Below are positions 61,932-64,000 of a stretch of DNA of 64,000 nt, piece by piece. Origin of the DNA: Providencia alcalifaciens (lineage in GTDB: Bacteria > Pseudomonadota > Gammaproteobacteria > Enterobacterales > Enterobacteriaceae). The number at the start of each line of letters is the position of its first letter. The stretch's first letter is position 1. A model generated the notes under the pieces. It saw only the letters and a list, made by a program, of their open reading frames with translations, was not told the origin of the DNA and did not search any database. The stretch spans positions 2,108,001-2,172,000 of the forward strand of contig NZ_OU659204.1 in NCBI RefSeq assembly GCF_915403165.1, given 5' to 3'. A program made the position numbers and the translations under genes.

Positions 61932-62156
61932 ATGATGACAAAACGATGGATAAAAGCCATTCTGTTCATCAAATTAGTATTATTATGGATGCTTTCATGG
62001 GTTCCTTTTCCTGGCGGCGGCGGCGTTCTTAATAATGCTATCGATCGCGCATATAAACGCGCACGCAATGATTTTCGTAATAGAAAAATTGATGAAAAGA
62101 ATGCTGAAATGCGGAAAAATGGCGTTAACCTCAAAAATCTAAATAAAAAGCTTTAA
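61932..62156 (+). CDS. Small membrane-anchored basic protein
   Basis: A 74-residue (or 73, if the second ATG is used) protein with one membrane segment (AILFIKLVLLWMLSWVPF) and a basic helical tail (RAYKRARNDFRNRKIDEKN). GGAAGA lies just before the ATGs, and fits the second ATG at 61935 better. Not recognised. The Gly-rich turn PFPGGGGV after the helix is unusual. Confidence 0.6.
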   Translation: MMTKRWIKAILFIKLVLLWMLSWVPFPGGGGVLNNAIDRAYKRARNDFRNRKIDEKNAEMRKNGVNLKNLNKKL

Positions 62157-62247
62157 ATTATTGCTTATCTCATCATCAACATACCAAATCTTTCGGTTCA
62201 TCATTAATCCTAAAAGTACCGAGCAATCTCAGTCATTCCCCAATAAA

Positions 62248-62281
62248 CAAAAAGGCACCAGTAAATAACTGATGCCTTTAG
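62248..62281 (-). terminator. Terminator of guaA
   Basis: AAAGGC-CCAGT and ACTG-GCCTTT (62251-62279) with a short loop and T-rich end on the minus strand. Confidence 0.85.
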
Positions 62282-62321
62282 TATTAATGATTTCTAAAAA
62301 TCGCTATCGATTATCGCTAAA

Positions 62322-63899
62322 TCATTCCCACTCAATGGTCGCTGGTGGCTTGCCGCTAATGTCATAAACTACGCGGGAAATGCCATTCACTTCATTGATA
62401 ATGCGATTAGACACGCGGCCTAAGAAGTCATATGGCAAGTGAGCCCAATGAGCAGTCATAAAGTCGATGGTTTCAACTGCACGCAGCGAAACCACCCAGT
62501 CATACTTACGACCATCGCCCATTACACCAACAGAACGAACGGGTAAGAATACAGTGAATGCTTGGCTAACTTTATTGTACAGATCTGCTTTGTGCAGCTC
62601 TTCGATAAAGATAGCATCTGCGCGGCGCAGCAAGTCACAATACTCTTTCTTCACTTCGCCCAGAACACGAACGCCTAAGCCTGGACCTGGGAATGGATGA
62701 CGATACAGCATATCGTATGGTAGACCTAACTCCAGACCAATCTTACGCACTTCGTCTTTAAACAGCTCTTTCAGCGGTTCAACCAGACCCAGCTTCATAT
62801 CTTCCGGCAATCCACCCACGTTATGGTGAGATTTGATTACGTGTGCTTTGCCCGTTGCTGATGCCGCAGACTCGATAATATCTGGATAAATAGTCCCTTG
62901 TGCTAACCACTTAATTTTAGGTAGCTTAGAGGATTCTTCATCAAACACTTCGATAAATACGTGACCAATTTTCTTACGCTTAGCTTCTGGATCAGAAATG
63001 CCTGCCAGTGCGCTCATAAAGCGGTCTTGTGCTTTCGCGTGGATAATGTTCAGGTCAAATTTACCTTGGAACATTTCCATCACTTGGTCAGCTTCATTTA
63101 AACGCAATAAGCCGTTATCAACGAATACGCAAGTCAGGCGCTTACCAATCGCGCGGTTTAATAATAGCGCAGTGACAGAAGAATCCACGCCGCCAGACAG
63201 TGCTAACAGAACATGGTCATCACCGATTTGTTCTTTCAGGCGAGCAACGGTATCTTCGATAATCGCGGCTGACGTCCACAACGCTTCACATTGGCACAAA
63301 TCCAACACGAAACGTTTTAAAATATTTAAACCTTGATGAGTGTGAGTCACTTCTGGGTGGAACTGAACACCGTAGAAACGCTTCTCGACATCCGCCATAA
63401 TTGCATATGGGCAGCTTGGCGTGCTTGCAATCGTTTTGAAGCTAGATGGGATGGCGGTCACTTTGTCACCATGGCTCATCCAAACATCTAAAACTGGCTT
63501 ACCATCTTCGTTCAGTGCATCTTGGATACCGCGGAACAGGTCGCAATCTTCCAGAATTTCAACGTTAGCATACCCAAATTCACGTTCGCCAGACACTTCA
63601 ACAGCGCCACCTAATTGCATAGACATGGTTTGCATGCCGTAGCAGATACCTAAAACAGGCACCCCTGCATTAAATACATACTCTGGTGCTCGTGGGCTAT
63701 CAGTTTCTGTCGTACTTTCTGGACCACCAGACAAGATAATCCCGTTAGGATTAAACTCTCTGATTTGCTCTTCAGTCACATCCCACGCCCACAGTTCACA
63801 GTAGACGCCAATTTCACGGATACGACGTGCAATCAGCTGAGTATACTGAGAGCCGAAATCAAGAATAAGAATGCGATGCTTATGGATATTTGTAGTCAT
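62322..63899 (-). CDS. guaA: GMP synthase (glutamine-hydrolysing) GuaA
   Basis: Converts XMP to GMP with glutamine. The 525-residue product equals E. coli GuaA. Order: class I amidotransferase with Cys in [11 protein letters not shown] and His/Glu in [16 protein letters not shown]-pyrophosphatase with P-loop [16 protein letters not shown]-terminal dimerisation domain with [31 protein letters not shown]. The start is taken at [21 protein letters not shown]; the frame is open 8 codons more. GuaB normally precedes it and would lie right of the window. Confidence 0.97.
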   Translation of the reverse strand: MTTNIHKHRILILDFGSQYTQLIARRIREIGVYCELWAWDVTEEQIREFNPNGIILSGGPESTTETDSPRAPEYVFNAGVPVLGICYGMQTMSMQLGGAVEVSGEREFGYANVEILEDCDLFRGIQDALNEDGKPVLDVWMSHGDKVTAIPSSFKTIASTPSCPYAIMADVEKRFYGVQFHPEVTHTHQGLNILKRFVLDLCQCEALWTSAAIIEDTVARLKEQIGDDHVLLALSGGVDSSVTALLLNRAIGKRLTCVFVDNGLLRLNEADQVMEMFQGKFDLNIIHAKAQDRFMSALAGISDPEAKRKKIGHVFIEVFDEESSKLPKIKWLAQGTIYPDIIESAASATGKAHVIKSHHNVGGLPEDMKLGLVEPLKELFKDEVRKIGLELGLPYDMLYRHPFPGPGLGVRVLGEVKKEYCDLLRRADAIFIEELHKADLYNKVSQAFTVFLPVRSVGVMGDGRKYDWVVSLRAVETIDFMTAHWAHLPYDFLGRVSNRIINEVNGISRVVYDISGKPPATIEWE

Positions 63900-63935
63900 T
63901 TGAGGAGAATTCCAGCAATTCAAGTCAAAATAAAA

Positions 63936-63966
63936 GGTGGTGACGCAATCAATATGTGCGCCACCC
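63936..63966 (-). promoter_or_regulatory. Hairpin in the guaA leader
   Basis: On the minus strand GGTGGCGCA and TGCGTCACCACC pair (imperfect), followed by TTTTATTTT, 37 bases before the guaA start. It may be a weak terminator or RNA-processing stem between guaB and guaA. Confidence 0.5.
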
Positions 63967-64000
63967 TGAAACTGTTCGATTACTGTTTTAAAGGATAATA

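Noticed and set aside
63765..63998. Plus-strand frame at the right edge
   Set aside because: Mostly antisense of guaA and its leader; no ribosome binding site.

Overview
The window looks like a chromosomal segment of a low-GC enterobacterium of the Providencia/Proteus group (Morganellaceae). The evidence is the enterobacterial core genes htpX, prc, proQ, msrC, letAB, yebV, yebY, holE, yebF, yoaH, pabB, nudL, sdaA, manXYZ, yobD, mntP, rlmA and guaA, together with very AT-rich intergenic DNA and a Bsr-type periplasmic racemase. The species assignment is inference.

Bases 1 to about 26.7 kb are most of a P2-like (Peduoviridae) prophage whose left end lies outside the window. On the minus strand run the tail genes E/E', FII, FI, G, H, I, J, W, V, S and R, the lysis cassette (Rz with nested Rz1, endolysin, holin), X, L, and the head genes M, N and O. 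P and Q run on the plus strand. A cos-like site follows Q. Four matching TGT-N13-ACA dyads sit before FI and V and in the O-P gap, and look like the activator sites of the late promoters. The early region has a primase-helicase instead of P2 gpA, small early genes, Cox, a C-type repressor with a broken partial copy, and a tyrosine integrase. Two slots known to be variable in P2-like phages carry AT-rich cargo. The Z/fun position between G and FI holds a membrane acyltransferase. The old/tin position next to cos holds an ABC-type ATPase whose C-terminus matches the PrrC/RloC anticodon-nuclease pattern. Between that gene and the primase lies a dense array of GGTTACA/TGTAACC repeats that could be the replication origin.

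Bases 26.9 to 29.4 kb are a second very AT-rich accessory patch. It holds a NACHT NTPase gene of the bacterial antiphage type, interrupted by an expanded 8-bp tandem repeat at the position where removal of two units would restore the frame.

Bases 29.4 to 64 kb are host genes: a YfcC-type transporter with an M20 peptidase; htpX; a Lys/Ala repeat protein; prc-proQ; msrC; letA-letB with yebV; the sRNA SdsR (seen from its conserved core); the copper set yobA-yebZ-yebY; ftnA; holE; yebF; yoaH-pabB-nudL; sdaA; manXYZ with an Mlc/NagC-like operator; yobD; mntP behind a yybP-ykoY manganese riboswitch; rlmA; two tandem Asr-like small periplasmic proteins; a YcdX phosphatase; a periplasmic racemase; a small membrane-protein pair; a hipBA-like toxin-antitoxin operon with four evenly spaced operators; and guaA.

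The most interesting items are the repeat-interrupted NACHT gene, the predicted anticodon nuclease beside cos, the iteron array, and the set of N13 late-promoter dyads.
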